From the NCBI GenBank assembly GCA_937873545.1, contig CALMWI010000466.1, positions 1-11,335 on the forward strand: a stretch of 11,335 nt of DNA. The letters are read 5' to 3'. The position numbers and the translations under genes are program-made. This document shows, piece by piece, positions 1 through 7,722 of this stretch (within the stretch, counting starts at the first letter, position 1; every line of letters starts with the position of its first letter). This DNA comes from an uncultured bacterium (GTDB lineage: Bacteria > UBA4055). A model generated the notes under the pieces. That model was not told where the DNA came from and did no database searches. It saw nothing but the letters and a program-made list of their open reading frames with translations.

Positions 1-20
1 TTTTTTAGAATGTCAATCAT
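1..20 (-). CDS. Start of a further operon gene, truncated by the window edge
   Basis: Only the first six codons are inside the window, reading M-I-D-I-L-K on the minus strand. The ATG shares an ATGA overlap with the TGA stop of the patatin gene. It is preceded, four bases away, by a perfect AGGAGG (complement of 25-30). That ribosome site lies inside the end of the patatin gene and serves nothing else, so a real downstream gene in the same operon is very likely. The product cannot be guessed from six residues. Confidence 0.72.
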
Positions 21-874
21 GATTCCTCCTTAAAATTTGATTTATTTTCTACTACAGCATCTTTTATTTCTTCTATTCTCTTATTTGCTTCCTCCCTGCC
101 TTTAAGATAGAATTTCTGCATCTTGTTCTCTGAATAAAATCTCAGCGTATCTCTCCAGTTACTGAAATTGAAATCCTGATCATTAAAAACATTAATAATT
201 ATGTCTGAATTTTCGCTTATAATTTTTTTTCTGTTAGCGATCAAAGGTATATACAGGCTTCTGTAAACTATCCCAAATGTATTATTCTTATAAATCGTAC
301 TATTGAGCTTATCATCAAGTGAAATTGATATTACTATACCCTTTCTTCCTACTTTCTCACGGCAAACATCAGCCGGAGTGCTGTTCAATACACCTCCGTC
401 AACATAGAGTTCACCTTCTATTTCTACAGGCTGATAAATCCCTGGGAATGCGCTCGAAGCGCAGACAGCACTGATCAGATTTCCTTCAGTAAAAACTCTT
501 AATTTGCCTTCGTTTAAATTTGTTGCGACAATACCTAAAGGAATCGATAAATCTTCAATACTGCTATCTTCGCAAAATTTCATCAAAATACTTTTTATGT
601 TTTGCTGTGATATAAAACCCTGCATGTTGATCTTTGGTCGCAGCCAGTTTATTTTTTTGACTGTTTTATAAAACTCCTCCATAATATCATCAACGGACAC
701 TCCTCCTGCTATCATCGAACCCATTATTGATCCTCCGCTGCATGTAGCTAAATAATCTATCGGAATGTTGTTTTCCTGCAAGACTTTTATTACACCGAGA
801 TGGGCGAAACTTTTAGCTCCGCCTCCGCCTAATGCCAATCCAACTTTTTTATTCTTAGGCATCTGCTTCTGCAT
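17..874 (-). CDS. Patatin-like phospholipase (RssA-type)
   Basis: A 285-residue cytoplasmic or membrane-associated lipid acyl hydrolase of the patatin family, which cleaves ester bonds in lipids with a Ser-Asp dyad. The oxyanion loop GGGGAK lies at residues 16-21, the nucleophile elbow TCSGG at 44-48 (Ser46), and the dyad Asp at 159 in DGG. The elbow departs from the usual GxSxG: the first Gly is Thr44. All other landmarks are intact, including SAFPG after the middle block, so it is probably active. No signal peptide is visible, unlike PlpD-type secreted patatins. The start chosen has AAGGA nine bases upstream and overlaps the PAP2 gene by 20 bp; Met5 would be an alternative. It sits in the lipid-transport operon, which suggests that it hydrolyses a lipid handled there. 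The family call is secure, the substrate unknown. Confidence 0.93.
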   Translation of the reverse strand: MQKQMPKNKKVGLALGGGGAKSFAHLGVIKVLQENNIPIDYLATCSGGSIMGSMIAGGVSVDDIMEEFYKTVKKINWLRPKINMQGFISQQNIKSILMKFCEDSSIEDLSIPLGIVATNLNEGKLRVFTEGNLISAVCASSAFPGIYQPVEIEGELYVDGGVLNSTPADVCREKVGRKGIVISISLDDKLNSTIYKNNTFGIVYRSLYIPLIANRKKIISENSDIIINVFNDQDFNFSNWRDTLRFYSENKMQKFYLKGREEANKRIEEIKDAVVENKSNFKEES

Positions 875-1514
875 GAACTTTTTCCTTTAATAAATTATAA
901 ACAAACGAAATAATTTTTTCGACATATTTTTGTTTGAAAGCCAAAAAAAATGATAGCTGTGCAATGATTAATCCTCCCAAAGAATCCAGAATAAAATGTT
1001 TTTTTAGCATAACAGTGGACAAAGCTATCAAAATTGCCCACAAAGCCCAAAGTATTTTATTCTTTCTTGTAATGTGAATCATTGAAAAAGCCACAACGAA
1101 AGACAGACTTACATGAAGGCTGGGAAAAGTATTGTTGGGTACATCATGCAGATAATTTATATTCAGCATTTCTGTACTAAGGCTAATTATCTCAAAATTC
1201 GGACGCGGGTATACAGCAGGGAAAAAATAAAAGATCGGATAAGTAAACAACCATGTAAGAATTATTGCAATAGCAAGCTTTGTCACATCCCTTGAATCTT
1301 CAATTATAATCCCTACAAGCGGAATCACCAAGTAGGTTGACATATATATCCAAACCATTTCAGGAACAAAAGGAATCAAATAGTCTATGCCTAAAAAGAA
1401 AGAGTAATTGACATCGCTCTTAAATGTGCCCACAAAGTTATATGTTATTATATGGAACAGCATTAAAGGAATTATCAAAAACAGCCTTTTATATTTACTT
1501 GAGCTTAAATTCAT
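855..1514 (-). CDS. PAP2-superfamily integral membrane enzyme
   Basis: A 219-residue polytopic membrane protein with about five or six hydrophobic segments (around residues 10-27, 55-71, 80-99, 135-147, 154-170 and 178-193). The PAP2 motifs are present in order: YPRP at 102-105, PSLH at 131-134 (His134) and KKHFILD at 171-177 (His173, Asp177). The PSLH form, and Ser-Thr in place of the usual Ser-Arg before the last histidine, resemble the PAP2_3/inositol-phosphotransferase-like branch more than the classical PSGH lipid phosphatases. The reaction may therefore be dephosphorylation of a lipid phosphate or head-group transfer, at the outer face of the inner membrane. The ATG lies two bases after the stop of the outer-membrane gene with no visible Shine-Dalgarno, so translation is probably coupled to that gene. 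Confidence 0.88.
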   Translation of the reverse strand: MNLSSSKYKRLFLIIPLMLFHIITYNFVGTFKSDVNYSFFLGIDYLIPFVPEMVWIYMSTYLVIPLVGIIIEDSRDVTKLAIAIILTWLFTYPIFYFFPAVYPRPNFEIISLSTEMLNINYLHDVPNNTFPSLHVSLSFVVAFSMIHITRKNKILWALWAILIALSTVMLKKHFILDSLGGLIIAQLSFFLAFKQKYVEKIISFVYNLLKEKVHAEADA

Positions 1515-1516
1515 AT

Positions 1517-2884
1517 TTAGAAACTATAATTAAATTTTAAGCATAATTCATCAGTATTTTTGATCCTACCGAACATTGTTGTGTCTTTACCGTCAACAAT
1601 TCGAATACTCAACATTATCTCAGTGTTTTCTACCGGATAATAATAGAATTCAGGCGCGAACACATAACCGTAATTATTTTTAATATCATCAAAATCTTTA
1701 ATTTCGATTCCGCCGCTCACAGGAATAATTTTGATTTTATCATTCATGATTTTTTTTTCGATTCCGAACATTAAGTAATTTTCAAGATTGTCACTCCCTC
1801 TTTCATGTATAAATCCATGTAAATACTGACCGTTAATATATATTCCGTTTTTAAAGGTATAATCAGCTCCAATTACGTATTTGATATAAGGTTCATTATC
1901 AACACTCACTGATTCTTGAACCCCCATACCCAATTCTGACATATCAAGAGTTGACTTAACTTTATCAGGGAAAAATACACCTGCTTCTCCCCATAAACCA
2001 ATATCGGTAACTGATCCGGCAAAATCTACACCCGCTACCTGAATTCTCGGATATATTAGTCTGGTTTCTATTCCAATAATATTTGGATCAGAAGTTGCTT
2101 TAAAAATAGCTCCTTCCAAAGCCGGAAAATCATCTCTGCCATAAACATAGCTGAGCGAATAATCAAAATTAAAAATCTGATTGGACAGTTTCATACCTGC
2201 TGTAACTCCGTCCTTAAAATTATTGTCCGGGAGCTGGATTGATTCAACTGACGATCCAACAGATAATTCTCCCGGCAAATCCATTGCTGACGACATTGCT
2301 GACGCCAATTGACCAGCAGGCAGTAAAGCAGGGTTAAATATTGGAATATATACTCCTGAAAGAGTAAAGTCACTCATGTAATATTTAGCCGTTATTCCAT
2401 CTGATCCAAGATGTCTGCCGAAATCCCAGATGTCCTCGAGCTCATCCGCATTAAGATTGTCTGTAGGGTTAAGTCTATCACCTTTCCCCCACGCAATGCG
2501 CTGTCTGCCGATACGCAGGTCGAGATCATCATCAATAAATCCGTAAATATCAAAATACGCTTCGCGAAGATCAAGACCGAGAGGGGAGGTATTGTCTTTA
2601 TCTTGCAGATCAGTTGTATTCTGTACTGACGGAAACTGAAATGATCTCAACCATATTTCACTGTAGAAATGTGCTTTTTCAACGGGATTAACTTCAGCTT
2701 TCAAATCAAGTCTGTATTCTTGCCAAGAAAAACTGTTATTATTATCAATCTGCATCCGATTATCCGTCTGAATGTAACCGTTCCACTTAATACCTGTGAG
2801 CACTGAGTTTTCTTGAGCCTGCAATGAAGATACAGTAAGCAATATAGCTGAAAACATTTGAGCTGCCAAATTTGATTTATTCAT
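1517..2884 (-). CDS. Outer-membrane beta-barrel protein, DUF1302-like
   Basis: A 455-residue secreted protein with a Sec signal peptide (K3 followed by a hydrophobic stretch, cleavage near SLQAQ at 20-24) and a C-terminal aromatic end (NYSF), as in outer-membrane barrels. Residues 125-142 carry IGRQRIAWGKGDRLNPTD, after LREAYFDIY. This arrangement is characteristic of DUF1302-type porin-like proteins, which in proteobacteria often neighbour an MMPL-type RND gene, as here. The rest alternates hydrophobic and polar residues, consistent with strands. The start was placed at 2884 rather than at the upstream in-frame ATG at 2890: AAGGG lies six bases before the 2884 ATG but directly abuts the 2890 one. 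It probably provides the outer-membrane step for whatever the RND exporter and LolA-like carrier move. Its family is likely; pore function is inferred. Confidence 0.85.
   Translation of the reverse strand: MNKSNLAAQMFSAILLTVSSLQAQENSVLTGIKWNGYIQTDNRMQIDNNNSFSWQEYRLDLKAEVNPVEKAHFYSEIWLRSFQFPSVQNTTDLQDKDNTSPLGLDLREAYFDIYGFIDDDLDLRIGRQRIAWGKGDRLNPTDNLNADELEDIWDFGRHLGSDGITAKYYMSDFTLSGVYIPIFNPALLPAGQLASAMSSAMDLPGELSVGSSVESIQLPDNNFKDGVTAGMKLSNQIFNFDYSLSYVYGRDDFPALEGAIFKATSDPNIIGIETRLIYPRIQVAGVDFAGSVTDIGLWGEAGVFFPDKVKSTLDMSELGMGVQESVSVDNEPYIKYVIGADYTFKNGIYINGQYLHGFIHERGSDNLENYLMFGIEKKIMNDKIKIIPVSGGIEIKDFDDIKNNYGYVFAPEFYYYPVENTEIMLSIRIVDGKDTTMFGRIKNTDELCLKFNYSF
2283..2306. repeat. 12-bp in-frame tandem duplication
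   Basis: ATTGCTGACGAC is followed directly by ATTGCTGACGCC (11 of 12 identical). On the coding strand it encodes ASAM-SSAM in a predicted loop region of the outer-membrane protein. It is a small in-frame duplication of four codons and does not disturb the gene. Confidence 0.8.
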
Positions 2885-2897
2885 AAACATCCCTTGA

Positions 2898-3644
2898 TTA
2901 TCTGGTTAAGTATCTCTCGGTGAAAGTTTCGTCTGTCAAACCGGAGTCAAATTTTACATCCTGTATCATCATTTTCGTTTTGTGTTTGCCTTTAAGGTCT
3001 TCCATTTGGTAATTTTTTGAAATCCAGTATCCGTTTTCTTTTTCAATCTGCTCCCTGATCATAACTTTTACAAGAGTATTACCTTTATCAAAGTGCGCTA
3101 TTTTTACAGGATAGAAATTATCCGTCCTGACTTCCATTATCATCTTCGAATAATCTGTTTTGACATCTTTTTTGGGAGTAAGCTGAAGAGTGTATAGTTT
3201 GTCGTCTTTTTTTATTAATTCCGGAATCCACTTTTCTGAGTACATTTTGGCTTCCATATCTTCGTAAGTAAAATCCGTTCCGGCAAATTTCGTATTTTTT
3301 ACATGTGAAGCTATTCTTCTAGTCTTCTTGAATGCAGGAAGGTAAAGGTACATTACATCTTCTGGTAGCGACAGAAATGCAATCCCTTTTTGCGAAGCAG
3401 GAGAAATAAATTTAGCCAGTCTTTTATCGTAACCTTTCTGCATCATAACAAGCTCACGGAGCTCTTCTTTATTATCTTTATCAATCAGAGTTATTTTTAT
3501 ACTCATGTTCTGATCTTTTGGCGCGTTGGTCACATCATCTACTCCCTGTAAAATTTTTACAGCTGTTAATCCGGGTTCCTGAGCTTGAACATTATTCCAA
3601 AACAGAAACATGCCGGTCAGTAACAATAACATCACTTTTTTCAT
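2898..3644 (-). CDS. Periplasmic LolA-like carrier (outer membrane lipoprotein-sorting protein family)
   Basis: A 248-residue exported protein with a clear signal peptide (KK at 2-3, hydrophobic 4-16, AQAQ-type cleavage near 22). The mature part carries the landmarks of the COG2834/PF17131 LolA-like family: FISPASQKGIAFL at 79-91, YLPAFKKTRRI at 101-111 and GTDFTYEDM at 122-130. These proteins have the LolA/LolB half-barrel fold, which binds acyl chains in a hydrophobic groove, and they are often encoded beside RND/MMPL exporters. It lies between the exporter gene and the barrel gene, so it probably ferries the exported lipid or lipoprotein across the periplasm. A strong AAGGAGGA overlaps the stop of the exporter gene and is seven bases before the ATG. 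Only seven to thirteen bases separate it from the next gene. Confidence 0.93.
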   Translation of the reverse strand: MKKVMLLLLTGMFLFWNNVQAQEPGLTAVKILQGVDDVTNAPKDQNMSIKITLIDKDNKEELRELVMMQKGYDKRLAKFISPASQKGIAFLSLPEDVMYLYLPAFKKTRRIASHVKNTKFAGTDFTYEDMEAKMYSEKWIPELIKKDDKLYTLQLTPKKDVKTDYSKMIMEVRTDNFYPVKIAHFDKGNTLVKVMIREQIEKENGYWISKNYQMEDLKGKHKTKMMIQDVKFDSGLTDETFTERYLTR

Positions 3645-3656
3645 TTCGCTTCCTCC

Positions 3657-5969
3657 TTAATTCTTATTAGAGTTTAATTTTCTTGAATTATTCTTTGCCT
3701 TATTCTTTATAGCTTTGAACTTCTCAATAAAACCGGATTTACTCAAAAGGATTAAAGCAGGCAACACAGTTATAGCCGTAACACCTGATACTATCATAGT
3801 AATTGCTACAAGAAGTCCGAAACGCTGTAACGGTACGAGATCCGCGAATAGCAGTACAAGAAAACCTAACATTACAGTCACTACATTAATCATAATTGCT
3901 TCGCCCGTCGTTTCCAAAGTAGAATCAAGTGCATCAATTTCAATTCCTGATTTATTAAAATCGCTTCTAAATCGGCTGATAAAATGAATTGAATAATCAA
4001 TACCTATTCCTATCGAAATACTGCCTACTAACACTGTTGCAATATCAAGCGGGATTCCCGAATAACCCATAAACCCGAAGATAACAAGAAGGGTTATACC
4101 TATCGATGACATACCAATAACCGCACCTATAAATGATTTCATAAGGAAATACAGGCATATAAATACAAGTGCCAACGCTATTATCATGCTCTGTATCTGA
4201 CTGCCTGTAATGCTGTTATCTAAACGAAGATAAATTGATGTGATTCCTGTCTGCTCAATAGAGAATTTTTCATTGTTGAGCGGTTTTATAAAATTTTCAA
4301 CTTTTTCAACAAGATTACTGATGAATTCCGTGTTAACATTTGTTATAGTAGCTTGTATTACAGCTTCTGTTTTGTCGGGATTAACGAGCTGACTCATAAC
4401 TTCTTCGCCTTCAAGCATAAACCAAAGATTGCTTACCATATCTTTGTTTTCAGGTATCGATTTCCCTTCTCCCATAGCATCGCTCATTTCTTCAATTAGA
4501 TCTGCGACAGATTTTGGATTATGAACATTTTCCTGTTTTTTAAGAAAGTCTTCTACATCTTTCATTTTTCTCAAGACTTCAGGGTCTTGAATATCACCTG
4601 ATACCAAAAATTGAATTGGTACAGATCCCCCAAATCTTCTTTCCATCATCTCTTCGGTCATTCTGACAGGCGCACCAGGCTTAAAATAATCAAGCAAATC
4701 AACTTTTCTTTCAATTTTTGGAATACCTGCAATACAAATAACTGTAACGGTGATGGCAGAAAAGATAATTATTTTTTCATTTTTTAAAATCCAACCTCCG
4801 ATTTTATCCATAAATCTTGCCATGCCGTCTTTTCTCGGTATTACTTCTTCAAGAATTGATTTCTTCTTAACTGGAAGGTACGAGAGTACTGAAGGCACAA
4901 ATGTTAGCGCAACAACTAAGGCAAAAAATATTCCTAAACTCGAAAATAATCCGAATTCTGATATCATTGTCAAATAAGAGCCGAAAATAAAAGAAATGAA
5001 TCCCGCAATTGTTGTAACTCCTGCAAGTAAAACTGGCAAAATTATTTCACTGAGTGCCTTTTGAGATTGTTTAACACGATTAGAATTGTTTGTAACTTCT
5101 TCGTTGAATTTACTAATTACATGGATGCTGTAAGCGCTTCCGACCGCTATCAGCACAACAGGAATAATGTCAGATATAGCTGTCAACGGAACATTCAGTA
5201 AGCTCATTACTCCGAGTGTCCAAATAGTACTTATCGAAACTGATATCAATGGTAAAACTACACCTCGAAGTGAACGGTATGAAAGATATAAAGCTAGCAT
5301 AATCAGCAATAGAATAAATGGGACTAGTTTCTTGAGATCTTTCTGAATTATCTCATTTATTTCTTTAAGCTGATAAGGAAGACCGCCGAAGTAAACTTTT
5401 TCCTTAATATTTGCTTTTTGAACAATATCTTTTAACTGTGAAGCTGTTTTCATTTTATCTGCAGTATCTGCAAATCTGCATATTATTAATGTAGCTTTAG
5501 CATCTTCAGAAATAAGATATCCTCTGTACATTTCTTTTGAAAGAGCATAGTTTTTTATTTTTTCAAGTTCTTCAATATCTTCAGGCAAATCGTATTCATC
5601 TATAAGCTTACTTATCTGTAATGTACCTTCTTCATCGGTTCTTATATCCAAAACATTAGTTAAGCTGGTCACGTAAGTTACATTCTCATTTTTCTTGAAT
5701 TCCTGAGTTAAGTTATTGATCGTTTCTATTGTTTTTCTGTTGAAAACATCATCCGTTTCCAAAGCTATCAATGCTAATTGATTACCCCCGTAAGCATCTC
5801 CTATATAGTTAAAAAGTTTAACTGCAGGATCTTCATTCGGTAAATAGCTTAGAATATCTGAATTGATTTTGAGATCTTTTACAAAATAACCTAAAATCAC
5901 AGTAATTGCGAGTACACTAAAGATTATTAATGCTCTAAGTTTTAGAATAATTTCTGCAATTTTTTTCAT
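3657..5969 (-). CDS. MMPL/RND-superfamily exporter (COG1033 type)
   Basis: A 770-residue inner-membrane transporter built as two repeats. Each half has one membrane span (residues 12-30 and about 399-415), a large periplasmic domain (31-212 and 416-592) and a bundle of five spans (213-366 and 593-744). The second half carries GIDYSIH (656-662, Asp658) in its TM4-equivalent. The matching place in the first half is GSAYSIH (277-283) with no acid. This single-Asp pattern is familiar from COG1033 exporters and suggests proton coupling through the second half only. MMPL relatives move lipids, hopanoids or glycolipids to the outer envelope; the partner genes downstream fit such a role. It is the first gene of the operon, has AAGGA eight bases before the ATG, and ends in a basic lysine-rich tail. 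The substrate is unknown. Confidence 0.94.
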   Translation of the reverse strand: MKKIAEIILKLRALIIFSVLAITVILGYFVKDLKINSDILSYLPNEDPAVKLFNYIGDAYGGNQLALIALETDDVFNRKTIETINNLTQEFKKNENVTYVTSLTNVLDIRTDEEGTLQISKLIDEYDLPEDIEELEKIKNYALSKEMYRGYLISEDAKATLIICRFADTADKMKTASQLKDIVQKANIKEKVYFGGLPYQLKEINEIIQKDLKKLVPFILLLIMLALYLSYRSLRGVVLPLISVSISTIWTLGVMSLLNVPLTAISDIIPVVLIAVGSAYSIHVISKFNEEVTNNSNRVKQSQKALSEIILPVLLAGVTTIAGFISFIFGSYLTMISEFGLFSSLGIFFALVVALTFVPSVLSYLPVKKKSILEEVIPRKDGMARFMDKIGGWILKNEKIIIFSAITVTVICIAGIPKIERKVDLLDYFKPGAPVRMTEEMMERRFGGSVPIQFLVSGDIQDPEVLRKMKDVEDFLKKQENVHNPKSVADLIEEMSDAMGEGKSIPENKDMVSNLWFMLEGEEVMSQLVNPDKTEAVIQATITNVNTEFISNLVEKVENFIKPLNNEKFSIEQTGITSIYLRLDNSITGSQIQSMIIALALVFICLYFLMKSFIGAVIGMSSIGITLLVIFGFMGYSGIPLDIATVLVGSISIGIGIDYSIHFISRFRSDFNKSGIEIDALDSTLETTGEAIMINVVTVMLGFLVLLFADLVPLQRFGLLVAITMIVSGVTAITVLPALILLSKSGFIEKFKAIKNKAKNNSRKLNSNKN

Positions 5970-6010
5970 AACCGTTTTCCTTTTTTTCTTTACACTTTTT
6001 TCTTACTCAC

Positions 6011-6025
6011 CTGACTTTTCGTCCG
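6011..6025. promoter_or_regulatory. Candidate imperfect operator in the lipid-operon leader
   Basis: CTGACT-ttt-CGTCCG matches the palindrome in front of the TetR gene (CTGACT-cca-AGTCAG) at 10 of 12 arm positions with the same three-base spacer. It would lie about 12-26 bases downstream of the predicted lipid-operon start. It is a tentative site for the TetR regulator encoded at 7801; a chance match is possible. Confidence 0.35.
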
Positions 6026-6041
6026 TTTTAGTTTTTTGTTC

Positions 6042-6072
6042 TAAATTTACAATACCGTTATAAAATTGTCAA
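6042..6072 (-). promoter_or_regulatory. Predicted promoter of the exporter/lipid operon
   Basis: On the minus strand TTGACA (complement of 6067-6072) is followed after 17 bases by TAAATT (complement of 6044-6049), continuing as TAAATTTA. The expected start near 6036 leaves a leader of about 66 bases before the exporter ATG. The box pair is nearly identical to the promoter of the TetR gene. Its -35 box lies 14 bases from that of the divergent promoter. Confidence 0.65.
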
Positions 6073-6086
6073 GACTTATTTTTTTC

Positions 6087-6117
6087 TTGACTAACTCCAA
6101 TTAAATTTATACTTTTG
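6087..6117 (+). promoter_or_regulatory. Predicted promoter of the small-ORF/phosphoesterase operon
   Basis: TTGACT at 6087-6092 is followed after exactly 17 bases by TACTTTTG at 6110-6117, which fits the TAnnTTTG form. The expected start is near 6122-6123, about 35 bases before the 42-residue ORF. The end of the -10 element is overlapped by the palindrome at 6115-6141. Confidence 0.65.
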
Positions 6118-6141
6118 TACGGTTTATGTTTTATCGTACAA
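6115..6141. promoter_or_regulatory. Perfect palindrome over the rightward start site (candidate operator)
   Basis: TTGTACG (6115-6121) and CGTACAA (6135-6141) are exact inverted copies separated by 13 bases. The arm centres are 20 bp apart, about two helical turns, as expected for a dimeric repressor binding one face. It overlaps the -10 end and the predicted start, so binding would block transcription. The cognate regulator is not evident: the motif differs from the palindrome before the TetR gene. Confidence 0.55.
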
Positions 6142-6157
6142 CGAAACGGAGGATGAA

Positions 6158-6286
6158 ATGGAAAACGAATCTTTATCAAAATCAGAAATAATGAAAGCCG
6201 CTGATGAAGAGTCAAATACTCACCTTCAAGATGGCATTGTTTTTGAGGTATTTCTCAATATGACGATCAAAGGACTGAAAGACTAA
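6158..6286 (+). CDS. Small acidic protein of 42 residues, function unknown
   Basis: An ORF opens with ATG five bases after GGAGG (6148-6152), directly downstream of a good promoter, and ends with TAA at 6284-6286, sixteen bases before the phosphoesterase gene. The product is hydrophilic and acidic at the front (MENESLSKSEIMKAADEES) with a more hydrophobic end (GIVFEVFLNMTIKGLKD). It has no signal peptide, cysteines or recognised motif. The ribosome site and its place as first gene of an operon argue that it is translated. It could be a small regulatory protein or a leader peptide whose translation affects the genes behind it. No family is recognised. Confidence 0.6.
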   Translation: MENESLSKSEIMKAADEESNTHLQDGIVFEVFLNMTIKGLKD

Positions 6287-6302
6287 TTTTTTTGGAATTG
6301 AA

Positions 6303-7085
6303 TTGTTCAATAGTACTAATTATATTTTCATGATTTTTGTTCTTGTGTCAATTACCGGCTGCAGTGTTTTTGAATACAGTCCTTACGACGATAATCTGAA
6401 TACAAGTATTCGAAATTCAAATCTTAAAAACATTTCCCGTATTCAAGATATTTTAACTGAAGTTGAAGCTGATAGCTTTAATTTTGCAATAATTTCTGAC
6501 TCGCATTCTGATTATGATGATCTTCATGAAGTTGTAAAAAAGATAAACAGCCATTCTGATATTAAATTCACAATTCATCTGGGTGATCAAACAGATTTAG
6601 GGCTTAAATTCGAATTTGAGAACTCTTTAAATGAATTAAATAATTTAAAATTCCCATATGTAGCTATTATCGGAAACCATGACTATCTTTCTCAGGGGGA
6701 ATCAATTTTCGAAATGATATATGGTAAAACAAATTTTTCATTTCAAATAGGGACTAATAATTTTATAGGATTTGATAATATTGTATGGGAAAATAATAAT
6801 AGCCGTCCAAACTTTGAATGGCTTAAAAACGAACTTGCCGGACTAGAAGGCAATAAATTTCTATTAATGCATTTAACAGAGACCAGCAATTCTATGGAAC
6901 TTTATAAAGAGGAATATTTGTCTATAATAAACAACATACAGGATTTATACAGGTTTCATGGGCATACGCATGTCCTTGATATTGACTGGCCTCGGGTTGT
7001 TGCACCAATGACTTCAGATAGAATTATACCTGTTATTTCAGTAAGAGGAAATATTGTTAGCTACTATCTGCTGGAGCCGAAGTGA
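6303..7085 (+). CDS. Metallophosphoesterase lipoprotein (calcineurin-like)
   Basis: A 260-residue protein with an N-terminal lipoprotein signal (hydrophobic 8-17, lipobox ITGC at 17-20) and the calcineurin-like dimetal signature in order: SDSH at 65-68 (Asp66, His68), GDQTD at 94-98, GNHD at 124-127, a lone His at 190 and GHTH at 220-223. It should hydrolyse a phosphomono- or diester in the periplasm or at the membrane surface. The start was placed at TTG 6303, six bases after a weak GGA. An ATG at 6330 would give a signal of only ten residues before the cysteine. The n-region lacks Lys/Arg, which is unusual. It is noticeably more AT-rich than the RND gene. Its GTGA stop overlaps the next gene. 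Fold and lipoprotein calls are strong; the substrate is unknown. Confidence 0.88.
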   Translation: MFNSTNYIFMIFVLVSITGCSVFEYSPYDDNLNTSIRNSNLKNISRIQDILTEVEADSFNFAIISDSHSDYDDLHEVVKKINSHSDIKFTIHLGDQTDLGLKFEFENSLNELNNLKFPYVAIIGNHDYLSQGESIFEMIYGKTNFSFQIGTNNFIGFDNIVWENNNSRPNFEWLKNELAGLEGNKFLLMHLTETSNSMELYKEEYLSIINNIQDLYRFHGHTHVLDIDWPRVVAPMTSDRIIPVISVRGNIVSYYLLEPK

Positions 7086-7705
7086 ACAAATACTCAATCT
7101 TATTTCTGCTTTTTTTATTCAATCTGATAATTTCGGCTTCTGATTTTAAACAAGTCTTTAAAAATCTAACTCCCGATCAGATGCCATTACAGTTCGCAGG
7201 CAACCAGGGTGTAATTTCGATGGGTTTCGGATATTCGTACACTATGTTTAAAAGAAACAGAACTACAGATTTGATGTATGGGTATATCCCTGAAAACATT
7301 TCAGGCACTGACTTACACATCTTTACTTTGAAAAATACAATCAAGCACGATTTTTGTAAACTTAGAGATACAATTATTATTGTGGCAACCTTTAACTTGA
7401 ATACGATTTGTACCATTTCTCATAATACACATTTGATGTGGCCGGATCATTATCCTGATGGTTATTATTTTACAAATGCATTCCACCTACAGCCTTCAAT
7501 AGGTCTTGAAATAAAAATGCATCAAGATAACCACACTAACATAAGTAAATTATCATTCTACTCAGAACTGGGAATTCTTGATCAGCACACTTATCATTAT
7601 ATTAAAACAGGGCGTGTAAGTCTTCTAAATTCTATAAACCTTTCACTCGGTTGTATTTACAGTTTTAAAAATAATGCCACAGAAATTGGTGGAAAAGACC
7701 ATTGA
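7082..7705 (+). CDS. Exported protein, probable outer-membrane barrel, function unknown
   Basis: A 207-residue protein starting at GTG, with GGAG five bases upstream and a four-base GTGA overlap with the phosphoesterase stop, so the two are translationally coupled. Residues 1-19 form a signal peptide (K3, then a hydrophobic run ending in SAS). The mature part is rich in Tyr, Phe, Asn and His and shows alternating short segments (GVISMGFGYSYTMF at 44-57, LHIFTLKNT at 78-86, SKLSFYSELG near 155-164, NLSLGCIYSF near the end), as expected for a small beta-barrel. I recall similar conserved hypothetical proteins in Bacteroidota but cannot name a family. Its partner suggests a joint role at the envelope surface, for example processing a phosphorylated compound. 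Confidence 0.75.
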   Translation: MNKYSILFLLFLFNLIISASDFKQVFKNLTPDQMPLQFAGNQGVISMGFGYSYTMFKRNRTTDLMYGYIPENISGTDLHIFTLKNTIKHDFCKLRDTIIIVATFNLNTICTISHNTHLMWPDHYPDGYYFTNAFHLQPSIGLEIKMHQDNHTNISKLSFYSELGILDQHTYHYIKTGRVSLLNSINLSLGCIYSFKNNATEIGGKDH

Positions 7706-7722
7706 ATTGATCAAATTTTGAC

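Noticed and set aside
1113..1295. Plus-strand ORF of 60 codons inside the PAP2 gene
   Set aside because: It is antisense to a well-supported gene, lacks a ribosome site and has no recognisable features. The same applies to the antisense frames at 2411-2629, 3715-3987, 4750-4977 and within the RND gene.
5981..6001. T-rich run near the exporter start as a terminator
   Set aside because: No stem precedes it on the plus strand and no gene ends there; on the coding minus strand it is an A-rich leader just upstream of the ribosome site.
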